Shown one piece after another: positions 46,930 to 57,835 of a stretch of 64,000 nt of DNA (position 1 is the first letter of the stretch; the number at the start of each line of letters is the position of its first letter). The stretch comes from Siphonodentalium dalli (taxonomy: Eukaryota > Mollusca > Scaphopoda > Gadilida > Siphonodentaliidae), in NCBI GenBank assembly GCA_032622095.1, contig CP136064.1, positions 51,898,073 through 51,962,072 of the forward strand, written 5' to 3'. A program made the position numbers and the translations under genes. The notes beneath the pieces were generated by a model. The model saw only the letters and a list, made by a program, of their open reading frames with translations, was not told where the DNA came from and did no database searches.

Positions 46930-47556
46930 CTCAAGATGCTCGACTTGGAGGGTGCCGATGGCACAAAATCAGTGACAGTCAAACCCACTCGTTGCCAGGA
47001 TGTTGGATGGAGCCTCATCTACAACGGAACTAGATCTGTTTATCTGCTCCAAGTGCAGATGATGCATTTTTGTGGATGCAAAGTTGACGGGGCGGTCCCC
47101 AGTAGATGTGCCCGCAGAGAGCCACTGGCCATTTAAACCGTCGTCCAATCCAAGTAAGGACAGCAGTCCATCTGTAAATAAGATCGATGGACAGCAGTCC
47201 ATTTGTAAATAAGATCTCCTGCCCATCATCCACGGTTAGATTATCAAACCATTAACTTTGCTCACCGCCAGTATGGTGTCAATGTTTTCCTCGACAAGGT
47301 CCCATATCTGTGTGAAGTTATACAGCCCTGGAGGAACGTCTATTTCTTTAATAATTCCGCGACTGTTCTTCCACGAGAACGACTCCCCATTGTTTATGTT
47401 GTACCACCAAACTGTATAAGTGATTGAGCGGAGGCCAACTCGTAGATCCCAACCGCGGTTGTCAATGCATTGGAGGAGTTCCACCGCCTCGCCTTTTTGG
47501 ACATCTGTGAGTGTTATGAACGTACCTATAGCGAAGCTACTATTATATGTATACAC
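46930..47556 (-). pseudogene. Possible virion structural (penton/minor capsid-like) protein, broken
   Basis: A 106-codon frame (47556-47236) with hydrophobic beta-like alternation and EIDVPPGLYNFTQIWDL stops at 47236. The reading resumes as DDGQEILFTNGLLSI in another frame and, after a 31-bp tandem duplication (47158-47188 and 47189-47219), as FTDGLLSLLGLDDGLNGQWL and STGDRPVNFASTK back in the first frame. The pattern 'PPG.Y....IWDL..' then 'GLLSLLG' then 'GDRPV.F' resembles uncharacterised structural-type proteins of virus-derived elements as I recall them, so the call is tentative. One frameshift near 47236 and the 31-bp duplication disable it. It is the last gene before the right satellite arm. 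Confidence 0.4.
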
Positions 47557-47724
47557 GTATACAATATAATAATGACGAATAAGGCGTTCGGCTTTAATAG
47601 CGAGGCTAAGTACAGGACTGGTGGAGTATTCAACTCCAAAGTTGTCTTAGAGCTAACACGTTCCAATACCCAGATACCGACATACCTATCCTGATGTGTT
47701 TCAGAAGTACCTGCTGCCTAAAGT

Positions 47725-50700
47725 CGAGTCTTTATTCAAGACCCGAAATTTTTGGCCGAGGTGTCCATTAATGACCCACCACTTGTTTCGGCCAATTTCC
47801 GTTCATTTTCAGACTTTGCCTATTTTCGAGGCATTTTTGAACTTTTTTCCAGAATATTTTTTGACAGGAAATTTTTTCTCGACCTACTTAAGACGTTGCC
47901 ATGGTCATTTGCCACATTTTACCTATTATTTCTGACCGAGCAGAGGGGATTTCTATTTGACCCACTTTTTCGGACTCGGCCCGAAATATTTTCGGCCCAA
48001 AAAGTTCGGCCCAGGTGGCCATTTTTTAATATGTGACAGTTTGCCACATTTTCCGAAATTTTCCCGACCGAGCAGAGCGAAAACTGGGATTCGACCCACT
48101 TTTTCGGACTCGACCCAAAATCTTTTCGGCCCCAAATTTTCGGCCGAGGTGGCCATTTATGACACCACACTTGTTTCGGACTATTTCCGGTTATTTTCGG
48201 ACTTTGCCTATTTTCGAAGCATTTTAAAACTTTTTTCCAGAATTTTTTTTCGTAGGAAATTTTGTCTCGCCCTACTTAAAGGCACGTGCGGCCTTAATTG
48301 TCGAAAATATTCAAATTTGTTCTAAACACCGTAAACAGAAAAACATTAAAACGCATACAGTTTCGTTCATATATACCATGACCATCGCGTAAACAGCATG
48401 CTATCATAAGTACCTACTATATTTTACCTAAGCAAGAGCCTGGTTGGGTTACAGAGGACAGCACAATGATACTGGGATTACTGGCTAATCACACACAAAT
48501 GGCATAAACGCTCTTTATTAGTTCCATATCAGGAATTCACCAACAAAGAACGCTCTTTATATTTACCATCATAATATAAACAAACACCAGAAAAGTAACT
48601 TTTTATGCTTTTGTTTACATAACAATGGTTAAACATATGAGAATAACATACTGTTTATGCGATATTTTTTATTTATATACGGACAAAGTCTGTCTACATT
48701 TTGATGTTCTTTCTGTTTGTGGCGGTTTTTGACGGGTGGAAATATTTTCACAGGATACCCACCGCCAAGGCCAACCGTACCTTTAAGACGTTGCCATGGT
48801 CATTTGCCACATTTTCCCAAATTTTCCTGACCGAGCAAAGCGGGAATTTCTATTTGACCCACTTTTTCGGACTCGACCCAAAAACTTTTCGGCCCAATAA
48901 GTTCGGCCCAGGTGGCCATTTTTTAATATGTGACAGTTTGCCACATTTTCCGAAATTTTCCCGACCGAGCAGAGCGAAAACTTGGATTCGACCCACTTTT
49001 TCTGACTCGACCCAAAAACTTTTCGGCCCAAAAAGTTCGGCCCAGGTGGCCATTTATGACCCTGCACTTGTTTCGGACTATTTCCGTTTATTTTCGGACT
49101 TTGCCTATTTTCGAGGCATTTAAAAACTTTTTTCCAGAATTTTTTTTCGCAGGAAATTTTGTCTCGCCATACTTGAGACGTTGCCATGGTCATTTGCCAC
49201 CTTTTCCCAAATTTTCCTGACCGAGCAAAGCTGGAATTTCTATTTGACCCACTTTTTCGGACTCGACCCAAAAACTTTTCGGCCCAAAAAGTTCGGCCCA
49301 GGTGGCCATTTTTTAATATGTGACAGTTTGCCACATTTTCCGAAATTTTCCCGACCGAGCAGAACGAAAACTGGGATTCGACCCACTTTTTCTGACTCGA
49401 CCCAAAATCTTTTCGGCCCAAAAAGTTCGGCCCAGGTGGCCATTTATGACCCTGCACTTGTTTCGGACTTTTCCGTTTATTTTCGGACTTTGCCTATTTT
49501 CGAGGCATTTTAAAACTTTTTTCCAGAATTTTTTTTCGCAGGAAATTTTGTCTCGCCATACTTAAGACGTTGCCATGGTCATTTGCCACATTTTCCCAAA
49601 TTTTCCTGACCGAGCAAAGCGGGAATTTCTATTTGACCCACTTTTTCGGACTCGACCCAAAAACTTTTCGGCCCAAAAAGTTAGGCCCAGGTGGCCATTT
49701 TTTAATATGTGACAGTTTGCCACATTTTCCGAAATTTTCCCGACCGAGCAGAACGAAAACTGGGATTCGACCCACTTTTTCTGACTCGACCCAAAATCTT
49801 TTCGGCCCAAATTTTTCGGCCGAGGTGGCTATTTATGACACCACACTTGTTTCGGACTATTTCCGTTTATTTTCGGACTTTGCCTATTTTCGAGGCATTT
49901 AAAAACTTTTTTCCAGAATGTTTTTTCGCAGGAAATTTTGTCTCGCCCTACTTAAGACGTTGCCATGGTCATTTGCCACATTTTCCCAAATTTTCCTGAC
50001 CGAGCAAAGCGGGAATTTCTATTTGACCCACTTTTTCGGACTCGACCCAAAAACTTTTCGGCCCAAAAAGTTCGGCCCAGGTGGCCATTTTTTAATATGT
50101 GACAGTTTGCCACATTTTCCGAAATTTTCCCGACCGAGCAGAGCGAAAACTGGGATTCGACCCACTTTTTCGGACTCGACCCAAAAACGTTTCGGCCCAA
50201 AAAGTTCGGCCCAGGTGGCCATTTATGACCCTGCACTTGTTTCGGACTATTTCCGTTTATTTTCGGACTTTGCCTATTTTCGAGGCATTTTAAAACTTTT
50301 TTCCAGAATTTTTTTTCGCAGGAAATTTTGTCTCGCCCTACTTAAGACGTTGCCATGGTCATTTGCCACATTTTCCCAAATTTTCCTGACCGAGCAAAGC
50401 GGGAATTTCTATTTGACCCACTTTTTCGGACTCGACCCAAAAACTTTTCGGCCCAAAAAGTTCGGCCCAGGTGGCCATTTTTTAATATGTGACAGTTTGC
50501 CACATTTTCCGAAAATTTCCCGACCGAGCAGAGCGAAAACTGGGATTCGACCCACTTTTTCGGACTCGACCCAAAAACGTTTCGGCCCAAAAAGTTCGGC
50601 CCAGGTGGCCATTTATGACCCTGCACTTGTTTCGGACTATTTCCGTTTATTTTCGGACTTTGCCTATTTTCGAGGCATTTTAAAACTTTTTTCCAGAATT

Positions 50701-50790
50701 TTTTTTCGCAGGAAATTTTGTCTCGCCCTACTTAAGACGTTGCCATGGTCATTTGCCACATTTTCCCAAATTTTTTGAATAAGGAATAAG
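47725..50790 (+). repeat. 390-bp tandem repeat, right terminal arm (about 7.5 units)
   Basis: Reverse complement of the left-arm repeat, more than twice as many units, ending CCCAAATTTTTTGAATAAGG just inside the element end. Spacings between equivalent sites are 390, 389, 390 and 390 bp across 48.9-50.5 kb. The outermost units (49.9-50.8 kb) are almost identical to each other and the inner ones (47.7-48.3 kb) are more diverged. One unit is split by a MITE at 48280-48782. A plus-strand frame of 286 codons (49918-50778) is a by-product of the 130-codon period. Confidence 0.9.
48280..48782. mobile_element. TTAA-flanked MITE, family 1, inside the 390-bp repeat
   Basis: The repeat normally reads CCCTACTTAAGACGTTGCC. 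Here CCCTACTTAA is followed by AGGCACGTGCGGCC.., 503 bp ending ..GGCCAACCGTACCT, then TTAAGACGTTGCC. Neighbouring units give the empty site, so insertion at TTAA with duplication is shown directly. This copy is the inverted-orientation relative of 16042-16528 and has both ends. Confidence 0.92.
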
Positions 50791-50832
50791 GAATAAGGAA
50801 TAAGTAACGAAATTCACGCTGCTGATTTGACA

Positions 50833-51554
50833 CAATTTAGAAAGTAACCATTTTATATATCAATGCAACCATATCATTGGTTCATTCCATTGGTTGCAAA
50901 TTAAATTCGAATGGGTTTCTTGCCATGTACACGAAGCCATCATGCAGCTCAATCGTCCCACGGATGAGGCCAAGGTTCATAATCCGATTTAAAATCTCAC
51001 AATCTGATCATGTTTTAAATCCCAATTAATTCGCACGATCGTATAACTTCTGTCTAAACCAATTCATATAAAAACACGTACAATTGATACATGTACATTA
51101 TTCATGATTATTTATTGTAACGAAAACCGCCAAAGGTAAATCGCACGAGAACTCGAAGTAAATTAGTTAATCACTGGACTGATAATCACAAGGGATTCAC
51201 CAAAATAAATAAATAAATTGAATTGAAGTCCGTGGTGACGAATGTGACGCCTCGCTATACAATCCATACATAATGTCACATGCAGTGCTTTGAATAGAAT
51301 ACCACTTTAAGTCAATACCCATGCGACTATCATGACCTGAACCATGTTGTTTTATAATAAATAAACATGGGGTTACCCCCCCCCCCCATTAACATATTCA
51401 GTTGTTTTATAATATATTTTTGCATGTACCATAAAGAAAATTCTCCGGGTCTCATACATATGTGTTTCAATTGATATGTTATCACTCACCTCGTATAAGT
51501 TTTCGAATATCGGTGTTGATCTAGCAGGACCAGAATACACTCTTCGCCGCATGA
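50833..51554. other. Interior of the older element, right part
   Basis: AT-rich, poly-C run at about 51377-51387. No gene recognised. Confidence 0.4.
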
Positions 51555-53155
51555 TATGATGTCCATTTCCGTGGTCGTGCAACCAGGGGAGATGCTGTTT
51601 GTGCCTTTTTGGATTTCGCGTACCCGTGGAACCGGTAGCAAGTTAGGGGTTAACAGTGCCATACCCACTCGAGCTATCGACTTGGGGATTGGAACTTTGG
51701 TACATTCAGGTCTATTCTGCACGATAGTAAAACACCATCACGCTCCGACCCATTAGGGCGGTGCGGTCGGCGGGTGTTAATTTCGGCGTTTTTGCGTACA
51801 TTTACAGCGAATTCGGCAACAGCGTATGGGTTAATTTATTCACTTCCGCTTCAGCTAGCGACTTGTCCGATCGCCCATGGATGCATATGGGTATTCACTT
51901 CATGATATAATGACCATTTCCGTGGTCAGGTAGTCAGGGGAGGTGCGGTCGGCGCCTTATCGGATTTCCCGTACCTGGCGGAAACGGCCGCAAGTCAGGG
52001 GTTAACAGTGCCGTGTCCGCTCTCGCTATCGACTTGGGGATTGAAACTTTGGTACATTCGGGTCCATTCTACAAGATAGTGCAAACCCCATCTCGCTCGG
52101 ACCCCTAGGGGCGGTCCGGTCGGCGGGTGTTAATTTCGGCAATTTTGCGTACATTTATAGCGAATTCGGCAGCAGCGTATGGGTTAATTTATTCACTTCC
52201 GCTGCAGCTAGCGACATGTCCTATCGCCCATGGATGCATATGGTTATTCACTTCATGATATAATGTCCATTTCCGTGGTCAGGCAGTCAGGGGAGGTGCG
52301 GTCGGCGCCTTATCGGATTTCCCGTACCTGGCGGAAACGGCCGCAAGTCAGGGGTTAACAGTGCCGTGTCCGCTCGAGCTATCGACTTGGGGATTGGAAC
52401 TTTGGTACTTTCGGGTCCATTCTACACGATAGTGCAGACACTATTTCGCTCGAACCCCTAGGGGCGGTCCGGTCGGCGGGTGTTAATTTCGGCGTTTTTG
52501 CGTACATTTATAGCGAATTCGGCAGCAGCGTATGGGTTAATTTATTCACTTCTGCTGCAGCTAGTGACATGTCCGATCGCCCATGGATGCATATGGGTAT
52601 TCACCTCATGATATAATGTCCATTATCTGAATTCCCGTACCTGGCGGAAACGGCCGCAAGTCAGGGGTTAACAGTGCCGTGTCCGCTCGAGCTATCGACT
52701 TGGGGATTGGAACTTTGGTACTTTCGGGTCCATTCTACACGATAGTGCAGACACTATCTCGCTCGGACCCCTAGGGGCGGTCCGGTCGGCGGGTGTTAAT
52801 TTCGGCGTTTTTGCGTACATTTATAGCGAATTCGGCAGCAGCGTATGGGTTAATTTATTCACTTCTGCTGCAGCTAGTGACATGTCCGATCACCCATGGA
52901 TGCATATGGGTATTCACCTCATGATATAATGTCCATTATCTGATTTCCCGTACCTGGCGGAAACGGCCGCAAGTCAGGGGTTAACAGTGTCGTGTCCGCT
53001 CTAGCTATCGACTTGGGGATTGGAACTTTGGTACATTCGGGTCCATTGTACACGATAGTGCAAACCCCATCTAGCTCGGACCCCTGGGAGCGGTCCGGTC
53101 GGGTCCGGTCGTGTGCGGTCGGGTGCGGTCGGGTTTTAGTATAGGACCGGTCCGG
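51555..53155. repeat. GC-rich tandem repeat, right arm (about 352-bp unit, about 4-5 copies)
   Basis: Inverted partner of 40315-41055. Unit markers ACCCCTAGGGGCGGTCCGGT recur at about 52101, 52454 and 52767 (spacing 353, then 313 where a unit has a deletion). The innermost unit (51555-51780) is the most diverged. The outer end has short GGTCGGGTGC repeats and GGTTTTAGTATAGGACC. Confidence 0.8.
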
Positions 53156-53670
53156 GTTGCTTGCCATATATGATTGCTTGGGTATGAATCTACAACACTC
53201 CGAGCATAATATTCATCCATTGGCAGGTATACCTACATGACAAACAATACCCTGTTGCAATTGTTAGTCACCACCAGTTCTCCAATGTGCTGACAACTCA
53301 AAAACAAACAGGACAATTTAAAATGAAAGGGCAAAGTGAACAAACCGTTAGACGCAGACCACTTGACAGATTATGACATCGATATATTTTACGCTGCAGA
53401 AGTGCTGGGTCACTAGAATCCAACAGCAGTGTTGAGCTCCATGTGATCCATGCGTGCACTATATTTTGAGATAAGGACTGGAGAAGAAACCCACTCTCTA
53501 AGTGGGGTGATATATAGCTACGTACAGGGCTGAAGTATTTAATATACACCCATGGCTGAGAGTCAAACCAATAAACTCGGACTGTGGAGAATCCTGCAGG
53601 ATATAAGGCAACCAAGCCCAGGGCTTATTCAACAGGAGACACCGTTAGAGATCCGATTATTACATGATTC
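53156..53670. other. Unassigned DNA
   Basis: A 105-codon minus-strand frame (53298-53615) shows no family resemblance. No repeat recognised. Confidence 0.35.
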
Positions 53671-54344
53671 AAGATTCAAGATTCAATACGATTTATTTGG
53701 TATTCAATATAATTATAGTAGATATATAACAACAGGGCCCCACAAAAAAGTTTAACTTGCAAGGGCATGGCCCTTATGATTGTATAATGATACAGTGTAA
53801 TGTGTACGTATATTGGGTGTATATAGTGCGGGTGCGTATTTACAATGTGTGTAGTTTCGTATAGAGATGGACAAAAAGGGTGTTGGAATGGGGTGGGGGT
53901 TCGGGTTGTGAGATGGCGATTATAGTCATTTTTTTTAGTTGTTATGCTTTATCTGGTAGCCAAAATGATTATCTTGATGTCTTCATGCTGAGACCTGCGC
54001 GATCATCTTGCAATCATACTTGTATATTTTCGAGAATGTGAGGAATATCAGTATTTTTAGGTGATCAATGAAATATGGGTGTGAATACTGCTTGATTTGG
54101 TTGAGGAATTGGTTAAGGTCATAATTAAGTTGATTAATTTTGTGCACTGTTGTTGTTCAGATGTACATGAGTGACAAATAGTGACACATGGAGGAAATGT
54201 GGCATAAGTTTGGTTGGCCTGTTCCTCACCAGGAGAGCTGACCAGGAGAGGGAGGATTATACTATGAGAATAAAGAGAAGTTCATTAATTTCTGCCCCCT
54301 CTTCTGGACAGTCTCTGTCGTAAGGAACTGCTGGCTGGCATTGC

Positions 54345-54845
54345 CTTCTAATATATATGTTGGGACTTCTGTCTGTCTGTGTGTTAGCTATGGCCGGGAA
54401 AACTGCCTGACGGATTTTGACGAAATTTGATACCTATGAGTGATTTTGTCCAGGGAGCGTTTTGGAAAGGTCAAATCGTGACCCCGACCTGACCTTGACC
54501 TTCAAAAAGGTAAATTCAAGGTCTAATCGGGTAAAACGGACGGATTTCGACGAAATTTGATACCTAGGGCGACTTTTGTCCGGGGAGTGTTTTGGACGGG
54601 TCAAATCATGACCCCGACCTGACCTTGACCTTCAAAATTATCAATTGAAGGTCAAATCGTGAATTTTGACGGGATTTTGACGAAATTTGATATCTATGGT
54701 TACTTTTGTCCGAGGAGTGTTTTGGACGGGTCGAATCGTGACCGCGACCTGACCTTGACCTTCAAAATGGTCAATTCAAGGTCAAATCGCCGAAAAGCAG
54801 AGGGGAAACAGCCCGGACGAAGTCGGGTCCACCAGCTAGTAGTAT
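54345..54845. mobile_element. Non-autonomous Helentron-like element
   Basis: 5' end TCTAATATATATGTTGGGAC with GTCTGTCTGTGTGTTAGC, then GACGGATTTTGACGAAATTT. The core has about three units of roughly 120 bp identical in type to 9287-9845. The 3' end has hairpin CCCGGACGAAGTCGGG followed by TCCACCAGCTAGTAGTATAT. TCTA.TATAT at the left and TATATAGA at the right form the short inverted ends reported for Helentrons. No Rep/helicase protein, so non-autonomous. Confidence 0.75.
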
Positions 54846-54849
54846 ATAG

Positions 54850-55609
54850 AATAGGGAGAGTATACAAACTGGATTGTTAATTGGGGTGTATTTATTAATG
54901 AAATGTGTTTTCAGGTACTTATGATATTTATCACTAGTTTCTATGCGAAGCTTACAATCACATGGGAGTTCATTCCATAGACATCTGGCTCTGGTTGATA
55001 TGACACTTCTTGCTTTTTTTGTTCTTCTGAATTCACAATACAGATTTGAATTTGCTTTGAACCGTGTATCGTGGTTGTGGATATCATGTATATTAGTAAA
55101 TATTGAAGACAGCGATTTGGGGAGTTTCTTTTGATGGAAATCATGTAAAATGTGTATTAGTTGCATGTTTCAAATGTCCTTCATCAATAGCAAGTTGTGG
55201 TCCCTGCATATTTCTGGTATGCTTTTTTGTTTGTAAGATAGTGTGGCGATTGCTTTGTTTTGTATTTGTTCAAGCTTTTCAAGGCTTTTCTTTGTTGTTG
55301 CACTCCATATGGCATTACAATAAGTGAGATGTGGGGTATGAAATCACTGATTTTTCTCATGAGTCCTAAATTTTTTGACAGTTTTTTGGTAATAGATTCC
55401 ACTTGCATATTCCATGATAAATTTTCTTCAATATTAATTCCTAGGAATTTAGTGTTTTTAACTCTTTGTATCTGACTTTCATTGATCTTGAGCTCGGGTA
55501 GGACAGTTATTTTTTTGCATAGATCTGTAATCGTAAAAATCAGGTAATTAGTTTTTTCCAGGTTTAGAGTTAATTTATTAGCAAGAAACCAATTGCATAT
55601 TGTCTCCAT
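54850..55609 (-). pseudogene. LINE reverse transcriptase, C-terminal part
   Basis: Two minus-strand frames, 55609-55184 and 55166-54850, contain the post-catalytic region: WFLANKLTLNLEKTNYLIF (palm/thumb), KFLGINIEENLSW, and then HDIHNHDTRFKAN and RSVISTRARCLWNELP, segments common at the C-terminus of CR1/L2-type proteins. A frameshift near 55170-55185 separates the two frames. The coding region ends near the Helentron boundary. Confidence 0.75.
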
Positions 55610-55620
55610 TTCTTTGTTGA

Positions 55621-56305
55621 CTACATAACATCATATGCCTTACTTATATTTTTATTTGAGTAAAATGCATTTGTATCATCAGCAAATAATATTAGATTCA
55701 GGTGCTTACAAATATTTGGAAGATCGTTCATATATATCAGAAAGAGTAGAGGGCCAAGTACAGATACTTGTGGAACTCCACATATTATATCTGTTTGTGA
55801 AGAGTAGCTTTGGAACCAGCCCAGTGCAACCCCACGACATCCATAGTTTTCAAGTTTATTTAGCATTATATTATGATTTATTGTATCAAATGCCTTTGAT
55901 AGATCAAGGAATACCCCAAATCGTGTGTTCTCTATTATCTAGGGCTTGGGTAATTTTCTCTAAGAGATCAGTTAGTGCCAGAATAGTTGAGTGATTATTT
56001 CTGAAGCCATATTGACTACTATATAGGATAATGTATTTGGTTAAGTATTTGTTCAGTCGGTTGTACATCATTTTTTCTAGGATTTTGGAAAATACAGGTA
56101 GCACAGAGACTGGCCTGTTGTTACTTAGTGTGGTTGGGTCTTTAGCTTTGAAAATACGTGCAACTTTTGCTATCTTCATGAGGTCTGGAAATATTCCATT
56201 AGCAAGAGAAAGATTGCATATGTGTAATGGGTTTAATGATAAATTCGCTACAATGTTTAAAGATTGAACACTTGAGATCATCAATACCAGCAGCCTTTTT
56301 TGCAC
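55621..56305 (-). pseudogene. LINE reverse transcriptase, catalytic core
   Basis: Frame 56305-55904 has NRPVSVLPVFSKILEKMMYN and YGFRNNHSTILALTDLL. After a shift near 55905, frame 55866-55621 has [20 protein letters not shown] (motif B, with Val where QGS is usual) and [11 protein letters not shown] (catalytic motif C). Motif A lies at the junction. Indels, a shortened loop before motif B and the altered glycine mark it as dead. Confidence 0.8.
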
Positions 56306-56570
56306 TGATGTTTTTGAGAATTTCTAGGACTTCAAGTTCATCTGTTGGTTGGATAAAGAAAGAAGAAAACTTGGGTTGATTAATGTAATCTGTTGGATTC
56401 TTGTTAGATTTAATTTTTGCAGCAAGGGTTGGTCCAATATTGGTGAAGAATTCATTGAATTTGGTAGCAATTTCCTCTTTGTTATTAATATATTTATTTT
56501 CGTAAAAGAACTCTGTTACGTTTTTGATTCCCTTTTTCTTGTTGAGAATGTTTTTTAATCAGTTTCCATT

Positions 56571-57504
56571 AGCTCTACGCTAGTCTAAACAACGACCTAA
56601 CGGCACAAAGAACATTGAGAGCCTATTGTCCTAGCTATCATATCAATCACATGGGATGGCAGAAAGGAAATAGATTTATTGATGTTCGTCAATGTGTGCA
56701 TAGTGTACGGCCGGTAACGAGTTAACGAAGTTGTCCAGTTTGTTTTGGTCATTCAAACTGGGTCAATACTGCGCCGTCTGAACGATGTTCAAGGCAATCG
56801 TGACGATAAACTCGTGTTAGCTTATTCACACGACTTATTTTGCATTGGTGTAACTCGCTTGACACGGTGGTCAAGCTTCACTCTACTCTTGAAGTTCCGT
56901 GTTGTATCCCCCCACCCACCCCATGATTGGGAGATGCTTATAATAATTATAACACTATAATATTCATCATTTCATGTCTTATTTGTTATATGACTGATCG
57001 TCTGCGAACGATATTTATCGCTACACTTCACGTTTGTCCATTAAAGTTTACATGCGAATTCCGCGAATTCGGGTGCTCCGCAAATGGACCTCCTCAAATA
57101 GAGACCTACTGCAAATTGTCACACCGATCAGCACCTACTTAACGAACAGGTGGCTGACTCCGACAGTCCGACTAGAACTCTTAGTGCGCTGCGGAACGAA
57201 AATTGTCGATAAAAGTTGAAATATTTTAAAGACTTACATTTGTTTTTTCATTTCTTCTATTTGTAATTGGCATAGCTTATCACAAACCAAAAATCAGCAT
57301 TATTGACATAATAATGTAAACGACAATAAACGAAATTGAAATTTCCAACTACACTTTTTACCGGACTCGGCCTCGCACTACAACGTTTAGTGTGTCCAAA
57401 AGAATCCCAGTACTATAAATAAAAACCCCATGCGACCACTACACACCAATAATTTCTAGCTGATTATACATACGGGGGGCTCAATAACTATCAATGTTAT
57501 CGTT
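56571..57504. other. Unassigned DNA between LINE and satellite
   Basis: No gene or repeat recognised. It forms the transition to the satellite. Confidence 0.35.
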
Positions 57505-57835
57505 AGGTCAGCATGTAACTTCATATCGGACTCATAATATGTTATAATGATGCATCGGCTTTCTTAAATCCTATATTCTTTGTTGACAGCATGTAGCTTC
57601 ATACATGTACTACTCATAACATGTTATCATGATTTATCAGCTGTGATAATCTAAGTTTTCTGGAATGACAGCATCTAGCTTCATACATACAGGCACTACT
57701 CATACCATGTTATCATGTTTAATCAGCTTTGTTAAATATCAGTTTCCTAGATGGCAGCATGTAGCTTCATACAAGTACTACCCATATTATGCTTCATTAG
57801 CTTTGTTAAATTTAAATTTAATGGATCACAGCATG
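57505..57835. repeat. Diverged edge of the 75-bp satellite
   Basis: About four degenerate units with CAGCATGTAGCTTCATAC and ACTAC.CAT landmarks at irregular spacing (about 70-85 bp). Confidence 0.75.

Larger units (their letters stand above)
42230..50823. mobile_element. 8.6-kb virus-like (Polinton/adintovirus-type?) element with satellite-built terminal arms
   Basis: The element begins AGCAGCGTGAATTTC and ends with the reverse complement GAAATTCACGCTGCT. GATTTGACA lies directly outside both ends, a 9-bp target-site duplication. Just inside each end is a CTTATTC-type 7-bp repeat (about four copies), then tandem 390-bp units. The central 4.1 kb is GC-richer and carries, as pseudogenes, helicase-HNH (+), integrase (-), a small basic protein (-) and a possible capsid-related protein (-). 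An AG..CT terminus, long terminal inverted repeats and a retroviral-type integrase are Polinton/Maverick traits. A 9-bp duplication (Polintons: 6 bp), the superfamily-1 helicase, and the absence here of DNA polymerase B, packaging ATPase, protease and major capsid genes are not. It may be an internally deleted copy of a larger element, or a different lineage. Confidence 0.8.
53671..56570 (-). mobile_element. Third LINE relic (CR1/L2-group), with Helentron insertion
   Basis: Minus-strand element. The 3' end is marked by GATTCAAGATTCAAGATTCA (53676 onward), a heptamer-type tail, then a 3' untranslated region (GGGCCCCACAAAAAAG..) to about 54340. It is interrupted by a Helentron (54345-54845), then reverse-transcriptase coding DNA up to about 56560, where homology to a LINE stops. 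The endonuclease domain is missing. Confidence 0.75.

Noticed and set aside
43590-47556. DNA polymerase B, packaging ATPase or cysteine protease typical of Polintons
   Set aside because: I searched the central block by eye for their motifs and found none; only helicase-HNH, integrase and two smaller genes are supported.
42275-50778. Proteins of 224-286 residues in the 390-bp arms
   Set aside because: Several frames on both strands are open at once because the period is 130 codons. No domain was recognised.
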